Below, piece after piece: positions 23,009 to 31,450 of a stretch of DNA of 41,078 nucleotides. The number at the start of each line of letters is the position of its first letter. Within the stretch, counting starts at the first letter, position 1. Made by a program: the position numbers and the translations under genes. Source of the stretch: a virus; IMG/VR virus record IMGVR_UViG_3300021389_001695, positions 1-41,078 of that record. One strand, 5' to 3'. Below the pieces are notes generated by a model, which was given only the letters and a program-made list of their open reading frames with translations, had not been told where the DNA came from and did not search any database.

Positions 23009-23338
23009 ATGAAAATAATCTTAACCATCGCAGCAATACTATACAGCAGTTTAGCATATGCTCAAAACATGTATGCTAAGCCAGTGCATTGTTCGGATAC
23101 TCTAGATTCTCTTATCGAAATATGGGAGAAAGAAGAAGTCTATCCAATCATTGCACTAGGAGGAACCTCTTGGACTGATGATGGTTCTGCTATTCAGTCT
23201 ATCATGTATGTTGTAGTAAACGCCGATGGAAGAAATGCAATTATTGAGAAAACAGGTACAGGTTTTTGTTTACTTTCCACCGGAAATGTGGTAGAATATA
23301 ACTCTGATACAATAAAAGAAATGATGGAATGGGAATAG
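23009..23338 (+). CDS. Small exported hypothetical protein
   Basis: A 109-residue protein with a clear signal peptide (MKIILTIAAILYSSLAYA, cleavage after residue 18). Two Cys in the mature part could form a disulfide in the periplasm. Not recognised. The last part of the gene also carries a complete promoter for the following nuclease gene. Export suggests envelope action, such as superinfection exclusion, but this is only a possibility. Confidence 0.6.
   Translation: MKIILTIAAILYSSLAYAQNMYAKPVHCSDTLDSLIEIWEKEEVYPIIALGGTSWTDDGSAIQSIMYVVVNADGRNAIIEKTGTGFCLLSTGNVVEYNSDTIKEMMEWE
23269..23297 (+). promoter_or_regulatory. Intragenic sigma70-like promoter
   Basis: TTTACT (23269-23274) and TAGAAT (23292-23297) are 17 bases apart with TGTGG before the -10, the same extended -10 as in the intergenic cassettes. 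It lies inside the exported-protein gene, 43 bases before the nuclease gene at 23340. Confidence 0.7.
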
Positions 23339-23339
23339 C

Positions 23340-24017
23340 ATGGAGTTTTTACATGAAAAGATTGATATGGGATACGAAAGCCTTGATAGAAAAGATAGTC
23401 CTGACGGTAGGAGATACCTTACCCTTGATGGTAATGCTTATCCTTCTGTCACTACTGTACTTTCTATCCTAAGCGAAGAGTCTATTGCCAAGTGGCGCAA
23501 ACGCGTTGGGGAAGAAGAAGCTAATCGTATCGGTGGACGTGCTGCAGCTCGTGGCACAGCCGTACATAGTCTTATTGAAAAGTACATGGATAATCAAGCA
23601 GATTGCCGTGAAGGTTTCTTACCTCACGTAGTACAATCTCTTGAAAATCTACGTCCTCTACTCGATAAGCATGTAACTAAAGTTTATGCTCAAGAAGTTC
23701 CTCTATACTCAGATCATCTCAAGCTAGCTGGTACCTGTGATGCTGTAGTTGAATGGGATGGTGTACCTACGATCGTTGACTGGAAGACTTCACGCCGTCC
23801 TAAGAAGAAAGCTAATATTAGTAACTACTTCATGCAGCTTGCAGCCTATGCTGTCATGTGGGAAGAACGTACTGGTATGCCTATCAACCAGACTCGTATT
23901 GTCATGGATGTAGATGATTTCCATCCTGTCATGTATAAAGAAACACGTGATGCTTGGATTGACAAGCTGATTGAGACTCGTGATGAGTATAATCGCCGTA
24001 ATATGTTCCACGGCTAG
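23340..24017 (+). CDS. PD-(D/E)XK nuclease of the Cas4/RecB type
   Basis: A 225-residue protein with the RecB-nuclease motifs in order: GTAVHSLIEKY (the H of motif I), LAGTCDAVVEW (D of motif II), IVDWKTS (D-x-K of motif III) and a Q-L-A-A-Y helix. Cas4/RecB-like exonucleases of this size are standard in T4-like marine phages and probably act in DNA degradation or recombination. Translation starts at ATG 23340, one base after the previous stop. Transcription is likely from the intragenic promoter at 23269. Confidence 0.8.
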   Translation: MEFLHEKIDMGYESLDRKDSPDGRRYLTLDGNAYPSVTTVLSILSEESIAKWRKRVGEEEANRIGGRAAARGTAVHSLIEKYMDNQADCREGFLPHVVQSLENLRPLLDKHVTKVYAQEVPLYSDHLKLAGTCDAVVEWDGVPTIVDWKTSRRPKKKANISNYFMQLAAYAVMWEERTGMPINQTRIVMDVDDFHPVMYKETRDAWIDKLIETRDEYNRRNMFHG

Positions 24018-24073
24018 AAAAAAAACGTAAGCCTTTATTTTAATTAAATAAAAAAGTGCATTTTTTCCTTTAC
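24018..24073 (+). repeat. Duplicated 56-base promoter-upstream block, copy 1
   Basis: This A/T-rich block begins with eight A and CGTAAGC and ends at the TTTAC of the next promoter. It matches 35267-35322 with only four mismatches. A shorter piece of it recurs at 34529-34548. Confidence 0.9.
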
Positions 24074-24097
24074 TTTTCTCCATTTATGGTATATAAT
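24069..24097 (+). promoter_or_regulatory. Sigma70-like early promoter cassette
   Basis: TTTACT (24069-24074) and TATAAT (24092-24097) are 17 bases apart. A TGG lies three bases further upstream than in other copies, so TATATA at 24090 is an alternative -10. The GTGCATTTTTT box and the ATCTATAAAATGGAAAAGGA leader are shared with other copies. Confidence 0.8.
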
Positions 24098-24129
24098 AGA
24101 TCTATAAAATGGAAAAGGAAAGAAAAATC

Positions 24130-24411
24130 ATGTTAAAGTTAGTTAAAGTTTCTGAAGGTTTCTACAAAGCTTCAAATATCGTTTCAGACCATACAGCATT
24201 TATCGATACAGATATGCTTGGTTCATTCCGTGGCACTGTAGAAATCAAGACTGAAACAGGTTTTGATGCTGATGAGTCTCAAGGTTTTGATTCTATCGAA
24301 GAAGCTGCTCGTTGGATCGAGTGTCGTGTCGGTGAGAATGAGCTTGGTGGCCAACCAGTTATCATGTCAACAAACTTTGACGGTTCACCAATGATTGAGG
24401 AGGCTGCATAA
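24130..24411 (+). CDS. Small acidic hypothetical protein, early-type
   Basis: A 93-residue acidic protein with alternating strands and a helix near the C-terminus (SIEEAARWIECRVGENELGG). Not recognised. ATG 24130 is chosen because ATG 24109 belongs to the shared promoter leader, which supplies the AAAAGGAAAG binding site here. The stop overlaps the next start as TAATG. Confidence 0.6.
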   Translation: MLKLVKVSEGFYKASNIVSDHTAFIDTDMLGSFRGTVEIKTETGFDADESQGFDSIEEAARWIECRVGENELGGQPVIMSTNFDGSPMIEEAA

Positions 24412-24947
24412 TGACAGTATATTTAGATATGGATGGCGTAATCGCCGATTTCTTCAGTGGCATCGAAAACAAATACGGTGTCGACCACTGGAAGTCAATT
24501 CAGGATCGTGAGATCAAGTTTAAAGAACTCGCTAACACCGATTTCTTTTACACACTACCAATCTTTAGAGAAGATCGTGGTCCACGTAGATCAGGTCCTA
24601 GTCTCTCATGTGAGATCATTAGGTTTGTCAGTGACATTACTAATGGTGATTGGGGTATCTGTTCTTCTCCACTCAGAGGTGATCATAACAACTCAGCTTA
24701 CTGGAAACGCAGATGGTTAGAAGATAAGAACTATATGCCTCCATTAGTCGAAAATGTTATCTTTACCAGTAACAAACATAAGTACGCAATGAATAGTCTT
24801 ACTCGTCAGCCAAACATTCTGATTGACGATAAGCCTGAAAACATTGCTCGTTGGAAAAAAGCTGGCGGTATTGGTATTCGCTTCCAGTGTAATGAAGATG
24901 ATCTTGAAGAATACCTGTTTGTAGAACTGGAGAAAGCACTTGGCTAA
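24411..24947 (+). CDS. HAD-superfamily 5'(3')-nucleotidase-like phosphatase
   Basis: A 178-residue protein with the HAD motif I D6-M-D8-G-V and, near residue 140, the motif IV stretch ILIDDKPENIARWKKAGG, as in the NT5C-type deoxyribonucleotidases. ICSSPLR supplies the motif II serine region. Such enzymes dephosphorylate nucleoside monophosphates. In a phage this could balance nucleotide pools together with NrdAB upstream. Start coupling by TAATG. Confidence 0.8.
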   Translation: MTVYLDMDGVIADFFSGIENKYGVDHWKSIQDREIKFKELANTDFFYTLPIFREDRGPRRSGPSLSCEIIRFVSDITNGDWGICSSPLRGDHNNSAYWKRRWLEDKNYMPPLVENVIFTSNKHKYAMNSLTRQPNILIDDKPENIARWKKAGGIGIRFQCNEDDLEEYLFVELEKALG

Positions 24948-25185
24948 AACCTTTTGGGATATTCTAAACCTTCGATTCGAATTTGAAGAACTAACTAATG
25001 GCTATCAAATGCCTGAAGGTAGTGATATAAATACGATTGAGTGGTTTGTTGAAAATGGACATAGGTCCAATTCACTTCGCAATGGATTTGATGATGCAAT
25101 GCAAATAGCAAAAACAATCCTCACGGAAAGTGATAAATATGTCAACAGAACAGAAACCGAAAACTATAGACCCGGGCCCGCTTGA
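24940..25185 (+). CDS. Small hypothetical protein with TTG start
   Basis: An 81-residue acidic protein of unknown function. It begins at TTG 24940 with GGAGAAA at 24929-24935 as ribosome-binding site, overlapping the nucleotidase stop by eight bases. The end overlaps the EF-hand membrane protein gene by 47 bases. A late promoter octamer lies within it. Confidence 0.5.
   Translation: MAKTFWDILNLRFEFEELTNGYQMPEGSDINTIEWFVENGHRSNSLRNGFDDAMQIAKTILTESDKYVNRTETENYRPGPA
25026..25033 (+). promoter_or_regulatory. Possible T4-type late promoter
   Basis: TATAAATA, exact late core, lies about 105 bases before the EF-hand membrane-protein gene at 25139 and within the preceding small gene. A plausible late start for the glycan cassette beyond. 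Confidence 0.4.
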
Positions 25186-25492
25186 TGGTGCCGATACTAA
25201 TGGTGATGGCCATATCAGTGCTGAAGAACTTGAAATGCACATGGAGTTCAAGCGGAAAGAACTCGAAGATGCTGATGCACAAAGAGATGCTATGAGAAAA
25301 ATGACTTGGTTTGCATTATTTGGAATGCTATTATATCCTGCAATCATTTTGATTACGACTATTCTTGGTCAGGATAAAGCTGCACAATTAATCAGTGATA
25401 TTGCTCCTACATACTTTGTATCAATATCTGTGTTAGTCGCAGCATTCTTTGGTGCTGATGCGGTAAAGGGTAAAACGCCTAGTAAAAAATAA
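25139..25492 (+). CDS. EF-hand protein with two transmembrane helices
   Basis: A 117-residue protein. Residues 19-30 form a canonical 12-residue EF-hand loop (D19-T-N-G-D-G-H-I-S-A-E-E30). Next come a charged helix (ELEDADAQRDAMRKM) and two hydrophobic helices (~58-76 and ~88-105). Homologous EF-hand membrane proteins occur in marine T4-like phages. ATG 25139 with CGGAAAG upstream is preferred to GTG 25130. A calcium-responsive membrane role, perhaps in lysis timing, is only a hypothesis. Confidence 0.65.
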   Translation: MSTEQKPKTIDPGPLDGADTNGDGHISAEELEMHMEFKRKELEDADAQRDAMRKMTWFALFGMLLYPAIILITTILGQDKAAQLISDIAPTYFVSISVLVAAFFGADAVKGKTPSKK

Positions 25493-25502
25493 GTGAGTAA
25501 TT

Positions 25503-26282
25503 ATGAAAAGATTGATATATCAAGTGTACGTAGGTAAACGTTCACGTCTTTATGATTGGTGTGCAGGTACAGTAAAAGATTATGCAGAGAGGATTGGTGC
25601 CGACTATATTTGTCAGTCCCAACCTCTTTTGCGTATCAAGCCAGACATCTTTGCAACAAATAGAAGCAAGGAGTCATATGAAAAACATGGTGGCTACTTA
25701 CCAATCTATGAGAAAGAAAACGCATTTGGATACTTCGATAAATACGATCAGATTGCTATTATTGATTCTGACATCTTTATTCGTGACACAGCTCCTGATA
25801 TTTTCTTTGAGCTTGATGATGATCAAGATTTCGGTGGTGTAGTTGAAGCTTCTATGCCAATGTTTGGTTGGTATCGAGACAAGATTATAAATTATTCTAG
25901 GATGCAATATGGTAGTCTAAAAATAGATTGGGACTTCGATACTCAAAGCGGATTTCCATTTATGAATATGGGTATGATGCTAATGAATAAGTCGTTTGCT
26001 AAATATCTAAATGGTCAGACTCCAAAAGAATTTATTGAGAGAAAAGAATTTAAGATGTTTGTAGATGGTATGGGTCCATGGAAGTGGTCAACCGATCAAA
26101 CTCTTCTTAACTACTGGATTCGCAATGAACAAATGAATATCAAGAAGCTAGATTGGAAATGGAATGCACTGTATGGTGCATGCACTCGAATTAGAGAAGC
26201 ACACTTTGTCCACTTCTTCTTGAAAGATAAACTACCAAACAAAGGCGAAGACATTAAGCCGCTACAGGATGCAATACTATGA
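25503..26282 (+). CDS. GT8/GT-A-type glycosyltransferase
   Basis: A 259-residue putative glycosyltransferase. IAIIDSDIFI carries the D-x-D metal/nucleotide-sugar motif of GT-A folds. Further features are a conserved FMNMGMMLMNK segment and an ACTRIREAHFVHFF ending, in which the late His is the usual second metal ligand of GT8-type enzymes. It opens a run of sugar genes that continues to 32954. Acceptor and sugar are unknown. Confidence 0.7.
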   Translation: MKRLIYQVYVGKRSRLYDWCAGTVKDYAERIGADYICQSQPLLRIKPDIFATNRSKESYEKHGGYLPIYEKENAFGYFDKYDQIAIIDSDIFIRDTAPDIFFELDDDQDFGGVVEASMPMFGWYRDKIINYSRMQYGSLKIDWDFDTQSGFPFMNMGMMLMNKSFAKYLNGQTPKEFIERKEFKMFVDGMGPWKWSTDQTLLNYWIRNEQMNIKKLDWKWNALYGACTRIREAHFVHFFLKDKLPNKGEDIKPLQDAIL

Positions 26283-26509
26283 CGATAATTCATGAACACT
26301 TTGGCGAAGGCGTATACTCTAAGCGGTACGCTAGTATTTCGTATAAGATGAATTCTTTTATTGTAAAATATTACGATGATGGTACTATCGTAGGAACATA
26401 TATGTCAGCTACTGAAGTAGCTGCAGAAAGCCGTGCCGAAGAGTTTTGTCTTGGTTATATGCCAGCATATAATCCTGATGAACATCAAGGTGGTGTAGAG
26501 TATTTTTAA
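26279..26509 (+). CDS. Small hypothetical protein within glycan cassette
   Basis: A 76-residue protein with strands (SISYKMNSFIVKYYDDGTIVGTYM) and a helix (EVAAESRAEEFCLGY). Not recognised. It begins in an ATGA overlap with the glycosyltransferase upstream and abuts the next one, so it is co-expressed with them. Confidence 0.55.
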   Translation: MTIIHEHFGEGVYSKRYASISYKMNSFIVKYYDDGTIVGTYMSATEVAAESRAEEFCLGYMPAYNPDEHQGGVEYF

Positions 26510-27331
26510 ATGAAAGCAGTGATTTACCAATTTTGGGAAGGTGGCGAGCTATCTTCTGGAAACAAAGCTGGCGTTGAGCTTATGAAAGCATACGCCGACA
26601 GAATAGGAGTTGAACATGTTTTTGACCTCAATCCCGCATGGCCGCGCGATGCAAGAATTAAACGACAAAATCTCGGAAGGTACAACCCTCACTACGGTGC
26701 CTTTACGCCGATCTTTGACGTGTCTTATAGCAATTATGATTATATCCTTTTTTGTGATACTGATGTAGTACCAGTAGATAAGTGCAATCAACATATCTTT
26801 GGTGAGTTTATGCAGATGAGAATGGATAGCGACATGGATATTGAGATCGGTATCTGTGAAGAATGGATGCAGCCAGAACTCAGAAGTATACATAATATGG
26901 GTGGAATCAGTACAGCCAATGATAAGAGATGGCATAGTGCTGTTAAAAAAACCTATGGCACAGACATGCCAGTAGATGACAAAGGTAGACCACGCGTATT
27001 TAATTCAGGCTGTGTAATGTACAGTGCTATAGGTAGACTTAAAGCTCAAAAAGAATTTGTAGATTTTAGAAAATATTGTGATCTTATGATTCGTAATTCA
27101 CTTCCATCTTTCTACCAAGGAGATCAAAATTATCTTGGTGCAATGCTTCCTAAATTTAAGTGGGGTTTGATGGATTATAAATGGAATAGTCAGATATTCT
27201 TCAAACCCGGCACTTCAGGTCATAACCGGCCGGTATCTGATTATCGTAAGAACGCTAACTTTGTACATGTACAATTACGTGGAGCCGATAACTATGATAT
27301 GGAAAGACTAAGGAAAGTTGTAAATGATTAA
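26510..27331 (+). CDS. Glycosyltransferase with D-T-D motif
   Basis: A 273-residue GT-A-like enzyme. ILFCDTDVVPV is the D-x-D region. A FNSGCVMYS segment, QGDQNYLGAML and a final ANFVHVQLRG match the order of acceptor loop, helix and metal-binding His in GT8-like proteins. The N-terminus (KAVIYQFWEG) is close to that of the glycosyltransferase at 25503, which suggests duplication within the cassette. Confidence 0.65.
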   Translation: MKAVIYQFWEGGELSSGNKAGVELMKAYADRIGVEHVFDLNPAWPRDARIKRQNLGRYNPHYGAFTPIFDVSYSNYDYILFCDTDVVPVDKCNQHIFGEFMQMRMDSDMDIEIGICEEWMQPELRSIHNMGGISTANDKRWHSAVKKTYGTDMPVDDKGRPRVFNSGCVMYSAIGRLKAQKEFVDFRKYCDLMIRNSLPSFYQGDQNYLGAMLPKFKWGLMDYKWNSQIFFKPGTSGHNRPVSDYRKNANFVHVQLRGADNYDMERLRKVVND

Positions 27332-27893
27332 TGCTAAACTCGGACACGTAGAAACTGTAGAAGAATTTTATAATGAAATTCGCTGGCAACAAGAAGAAGC
27401 ACACGGTGCAGATTACTGTGAGCAACACGATGCTATTCGTAAATATGCAAGTGAATGTAAGACATATAGAGAGTTAGGTACTCACCAAGGTGGCACTGCA
27501 GCTAATGCTATGCTAGCGGGCTTCAAGTATATCGAGCTTGTAGATATTAGCATGGAGAAGTATCAAAAATTTCTACAGCCTCTTGCAGAAAAATATTGCA
27601 AAGACAACAAAATTGTTTTAAAAGTAAAAGAAGTAGACTCTGGTTCACTTGATTCGATTGGTCCGCATGTAGATATGATGTTGATTGACTCATACCATAA
27701 AGCTTTCCACATGAAAAGAGAACTTGATATGCACGGCAAGTCCGTAAAAAAATATATCGTGGCACATGATACCTGGGCTGTACCTGAACTACATACTTGT
27801 CTAGAAGAATTCTGCTTTAATAATCCAGGGTGGAGAGTACTAGAACGCGGCAAAACAAATGTCGGCTATACGGTATTGAAAAAAGATGACTAA
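27324..27893 (+). CDS. Class I SAM-dependent methyltransferase-like protein (Methyltransf_24 type)
   Basis: A 189-residue protein with YRELGTHQGGTAANAML, the G-x-x-x-G-G SAM-binding loop, then IELVDIS (acidic end of strand 2) and VDMMLIDSYHKAF, as in the Methyltransf_24/cephalosporin-hydroxylase-like group common in glycan clusters. AGGAAAG precedes ATG 27324. Probably methylates a sugar or its carrier; the substrate is not visible. Confidence 0.65.
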   Translation: MINAKLGHVETVEEFYNEIRWQQEEAHGADYCEQHDAIRKYASECKTYRELGTHQGGTAANAMLAGFKYIELVDISMEKYQKFLQPLAEKYCKDNKIVLKVKEVDSGSLDSIGPHVDMMLIDSYHKAFHMKRELDMHGKSVKKYIVAHDTWAVPELHTCLEEFCFNNPGWRVLERGKTNVGYTVLKKDD

Positions 27894-28569
27894 TATTATT
27901 CTACAACATTTTGATGGAGATCTTAGACCTCTCGATGAATTATCCGTCGAGAACATTTCGGCATATGCTAAAATGATTGGTGCTGAGTATCGTCTAATCA
28001 AAGGGAAACCATTTAATAAAAGATTGACAGGCGCATGCCAGAAAGTATACATGATCAATGAAGAGTTTGACGAGTACGATCAGGTATGTATGGTAGACAT
28101 TGATATGTTTGCTCCTAAGGGAATGACAGAAAACGTATTTGAGCAAAACGGTATTGGACTACACGCTGATACTCAAAAGATGCTACACCAAAAGATTGTA
28201 AGAGAATACGGCATTGCTATGACCGATATTAACAAGCCATATTGGGGTGGAGCAATCTATAAGATGGATCGAGGTTTACGTCAGAGGTTGAGATCAACAC
28301 TAAACAAAAGCGATGATATGTGGATGAACAAGTATAATCAACCATATCACTTTGAGGATGAAGGCATCTTCCATACACTCGTAGTCTGGTCATCGGCGTT
28401 TATTAAGAAAGAAGAATGGTACATGGATCGTAAGTGGTGCCAGTGCTCGTTCCTTCCTAATCCTGAGCTTGCAGGATTTATTCATGTTCGAACAAAGGTT
28501 ACTCCAACCGGTCCTAAACGCACCAAGATGGAGAACTATAAGGAACTTGTCGATAAAGGTATACTATGA
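27886..28569 (+). CDS. Glycosyltransferase-like protein with D-I-D motif
   Basis: A 227-residue protein related to the other cassette glycosyltransferases. VCMVDIDMFAP is the D-x-D region, YWGGAIYKM corresponds to the acceptor loop, and GFIHVRTKV carries the late His. It overlaps the methyltransferase by eight bases and the next gene by ATGA. Confidence 0.6.
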   Translation: MTNIILQHFDGDLRPLDELSVENISAYAKMIGAEYRLIKGKPFNKRLTGACQKVYMINEEFDEYDQVCMVDIDMFAPKGMTENVFEQNGIGLHADTQKMLHQKIVREYGIAMTDINKPYWGGAIYKMDRGLRQRLRSTLNKSDDMWMNKYNQPYHFEDEGIFHTLVVWSSAFIKKEEWYMDRKWCQCSFLPNPELAGFIHVRTKVTPTGPKRTKMENYKELVDKGIL

Positions 28570-29282
28570 GCTACGTAGTATATTGGGGAGATGTTCCTTA
28601 TAATTTTGGCGATATCCTAACGTCTAATATTTTATCTCATTATGGATATAAATACAACCATACTAACGTCCACGAAAGAGCTAACTTTTTTTCTACTGGC
28701 TCGATTGCACGTTTAGCAAAGAAATCACTTGTTCTTGGATCTGGTATTATCCGCAGCGGTGAAGACTTAGATCCAACAAATACATGGGAGTTTGTACGAG
28801 GTCCTCTTACTCGAAACAGAGTGTTAGAATGTGGAGGTACATGTCCTGAGATCTATGGTGATCCTGCACTACTTCTTCCAAAATTCTGTCCATCTGTCGA
28901 GAAGAAACACAAGGTAGGATTTGTTCCGCACTATCAACACCAGTCACTGGCAAATCAAATACTAGCTGGCGATCAAGGTTGGCGTTGGATTGATGTAGTA
29001 AATACAAATCCTCTAGAAGTTGCAAGAGAGATCTCATCTTGTGAAAAGATTGTAGCTACCAGTCTACATGGTTTGATTGCTGCACATGCTTATGGTATAC
29101 CGTCTTGTCACTTATCCTTAGGAAGTAAGTTACATGGCGATGGATCCAAGTTTAAAGACTTCTATGCAAGTGTTGAGTTAGAACATAATACATATAACCA
29201 AGACAATTTAATTTTTACTCTCGGTAAAGTGCCTGACTTAGATCCAATAGAAAAGATTTTTAGAAAGTACGCAAATGTTTAA
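28566..29282 (+). CDS. Polysaccharide pyruvyl transferase family protein
   Basis: A 238-residue protein of the pyruvyl transferase family (CsaB/WcaK-like): NFGDILTSNI at the start, VLGSGI, FVRGPLTRNRVLECG, IYGDPALLLPKF, then VGFVPHY and SCEKIVATSLHGLIAAHAYGIPS with the conserved S-x-H-G motif. These enzymes add pyruvate ketals from phosphoenolpyruvate to sugars, giving an acidic group. It is shorter than typical bacterial members (~300-400), which is common in phages. Start in ATGA overlap. Confidence 0.85.
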   Translation: MSYVVYWGDVPYNFGDILTSNILSHYGYKYNHTNVHERANFFSTGSIARLAKKSLVLGSGIIRSGEDLDPTNTWEFVRGPLTRNRVLECGGTCPEIYGDPALLLPKFCPSVEKKHKVGFVPHYQHQSLANQILAGDQGWRWIDVVNTNPLEVAREISSCEKIVATSLHGLIAAHAYGIPSCHLSLGSKLHGDGSKFKDFYASVELEHNTYNQDNLIFTLGKVPDLDPIEKIFRKYANV

Positions 29283-30108
29283 TTACCTTTTAGACAAGAT
29301 TAAAGAAGCAGAGTTTCAAACAGATCCTTTTAAGTTTATTTACTTAGAAGATTTTTTAAGTGATGAGCATTTTCGGTTAATTACTCGTAATCCTCAGATG
29401 AAATTTCCTGAGTTCGAACATGTCGATAATCTTGTAGAACATCTAGACATGAGAGATTACAAGCCTGTGCCATTCCCTGGTTGTACTACGGATGTAGGCC
29501 AATACTTGAAATGGTACAAAGGCGATACCAATATTAAGTCTCCTGACCACGCTCGTGGTTTGATTGAAGGATTCGGCATTGCATATCGAGTACAAAGATA
29601 CCATAATGAAACTATTAAGCAGCTTATGGACTTTTTAAACTCAAAAGAATTTTTAGATACTCTCAGGTTTAAGTTTAAGAAGACCGGTAAGTATACAGTT
29701 GAAACTGCTATTCAAAAGTATTTGACTGGATACGAGATCAGTCCTCATCCAGACATTCGTAAGAAGTGTTTGACTTACATGCTTAATATCAATCCAGATA
29801 AGAAAGCAGATGAGATGGGGCTATCAACTCACTTCATGAAATTTAAAGAAGAGAAGAAGCATATCTCAAAGTTTTGGAATGATAACCCAGGCACTGACAG
29901 ATGTTGGGTTCCATGGGAATGGTGTGATACAGTCTTTGAGCAGAAGGCCAATAACTCAATCACTATCTTTGCACCAGACAATGATACTATGCATGCAGTC
30001 AAGCTTGACTATGATATGCTCAAAACACAGAGAACACAAGTCTATGGCAACCTCTGGTATGCAGATAAGCCAAAGGTTAAAGGTTCAACTTGGCAAGATT
30101 TCGCATGA
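29275..30108 (+). CDS. 2-oxoglutarate/Fe(II)-dependent oxygenase
   Basis: A 277-residue protein. The facial triad can be read as H-P-D in EISPHPDIRKK and a later His in DTMHAVKLDY, with an Arg about ten residues on (QRTQVYGNLWY), in the order expected for prolyl-hydroxylase-like oxygenases. The N-terminus (FKFIYLEDFLSDEHFRLI) matches phage oxygenases of this type. Its place among sugar genes suggests hydroxylation of a glycan-linked substrate; unproven. Confidence 0.7.
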   Translation: MFNYLLDKIKEAEFQTDPFKFIYLEDFLSDEHFRLITRNPQMKFPEFEHVDNLVEHLDMRDYKPVPFPGCTTDVGQYLKWYKGDTNIKSPDHARGLIEGFGIAYRVQRYHNETIKQLMDFLNSKEFLDTLRFKFKKTGKYTVETAIQKYLTGYEISPHPDIRKKCLTYMLNINPDKKADEMGLSTHFMKFKEEKKHISKFWNDNPGTDRCWVPWEWCDTVFEQKANNSITIFAPDNDTMHAVKLDYDMLKTQRTQVYGNLWYADKPKVKGSTWQDFA

Positions 30109-30809
30109 TTGAATCGTATGCAATTACATTACGAGGCGATGAATACTCAGATAGAGCAACTCGTCGACTAGAAGAATCTTCTCCTAGTAACGTATCTCTC
30201 AATCGATTTGATGCGATTACTCCGGATCAGGTCGATAGACTTATGAAGAAGCTTAAGCTCAAGTGGACGTATCCGTGGCAAGGGCAAGAATTCAATTTTG
30301 CTGCAGGCCTTGTCCTGACTGCGTATCCAACAGTAGAGCCTAAAAAGAGAATAGGTTGTTTCCTATCTCATTACATGTTATGGGAACGGTGTATAAAGAG
30401 AGATGAACCTATCATTATTCATGAACAGGATTCAATCTATTATTCAGATGAAGTGATTCCATACGAAGATTGGATGAAAAGTAAGTACGACATTATTGGT
30501 TTGAACAGTCCGTTTAGTGCTACTCGTCTTGCTGCAGCATATGACCGCATAACTCAAGAATCAAAGGCAGATCCATACGGAATAGTAAGAGCACCATTGA
30601 TTGATGATCACAATGTTCCGCAGGGGATCGCTGGCAATAGTAGCTATTACATGGAACCTACGGGTGCACACCGTGCGATATCTCTAGTCAAAGAGCATGG
30701 CTGTTGGCCAAATGACGCCATTATGAATAGACAATTGATCTCCACACTAGGTCAGACAAAGCACTATTATACATATGTACAAGGACTAAGGAGTACAACT
30801 ACATTATGA
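30105..30809 (+). CDS. GT25-like glycosyltransferase
   Basis: A 234-residue protein of the LPS glycosyltransferase (GT25) type: an N-terminal YAITLRGDEYSDRATRRLE segment, RIGCFLSHYMLWERC, and a PIIIHEQDSIY acidic motif in place of the usual L-E-D-D. ATG 30105 lies in an ATGA overlap with the oxygenase. A longer reading from 30090 would include part of that gene. Confidence 0.7.
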   Translation: MIESYAITLRGDEYSDRATRRLEESSPSNVSLNRFDAITPDQVDRLMKKLKLKWTYPWQGQEFNFAAGLVLTAYPTVEPKKRIGCFLSHYMLWERCIKRDEPIIIHEQDSIYYSDEVIPYEDWMKSKYDIIGLNSPFSATRLAAAYDRITQESKADPYGIVRAPLIDDHNVPQGIAGNSSYYMEPTGAHRAISLVKEHGCWPNDAIMNRQLISTLGQTKHYYTYVQGLRSTTTL

Positions 30810-31450
30810 AACTAGAAGCATATTGCATATACGTTAAAGGTAAAGCAGATGAGCTAGCTGACCGGTGTGTTGCGACTGGAAAAAAGCATGGAGTAACAGT
30901 AACTAAAGTTCCCGGTCATACACCAGAAACCCTAGACATCGATGCTTACTACGCTGAGCACAACATACCACAGGCAGCTTTCCACGAAAAGTATTCACGA
31001 ATTGATCCAGTTCGTTGCGCCTTTGCATCTCACCACACGCTCTGGAGGCAATGCGCTGAAAGTAAAAGCGCTTATCTAATTCTAGAACACGATGCGGTGT
31101 TTGTTAATAATCTACCAAATACAATTATTGGAAACATTGTCAATCTCGGCAAACCTTCATACGGAAAATACAATATTCCAAATCTAGGTGAAAATAGATT
31201 GTCATCAAAGCAATACTTGCCGGGTGCTCACGGTTATATGATTACACCATTTGGAGCTAAACTCTTACTACACAGAGCTCAGATCGATGCAGGTCCTACA
31301 GACGTGTTTATTCACAACCAAAGATTTCCTAGCCAAGTCAATGAAGTATATCCGTGGCCAATCGAATGTGAAGATTCGTTTACTACAATTCAAAATGAAA
31401 CAGGGTGCTTAGCTAAGCATAATTATAATGAGCAATACCAAATACGATAG
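30806..31450 (+). CDS. GT25-like glycosyltransferase, second copy
   Basis: A 214-residue paralogue of the preceding enzyme: YCIYVKGKADELADRC, RCAFASHHTLWRQC, LILEHDAVF (acidic motif) and LPGAHGYMITPFGAKLLL, the L-x-G-x-x-x-Y-x-I segment of GT25. It starts in an ATGA overlap. Two adjacent GT25-like genes suggest sequential sugar additions or diversification. Confidence 0.7.
   Translation: MKLEAYCIYVKGKADELADRCVATGKKHGVTVTKVPGHTPETLDIDAYYAEHNIPQAAFHEKYSRIDPVRCAFASHHTLWRQCAESKSAYLILEHDAVFVNNLPNTIIGNIVNLGKPSYGKYNIPNLGENRLSSKQYLPGAHGYMITPFGAKLLLHRAQIDAGPTDVFIHNQRFPSQVNEVYPWPIECEDSFTTIQNETGCLAKHNYNEQYQIR

Noticed and set aside
28647-28654. TATAAATA inside the pyruvyltransferase gene as a late promoter
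   Set aside because: It lies early in a coding region with no gene start within 600 bases; probably a chance match in A/T-rich DNA.
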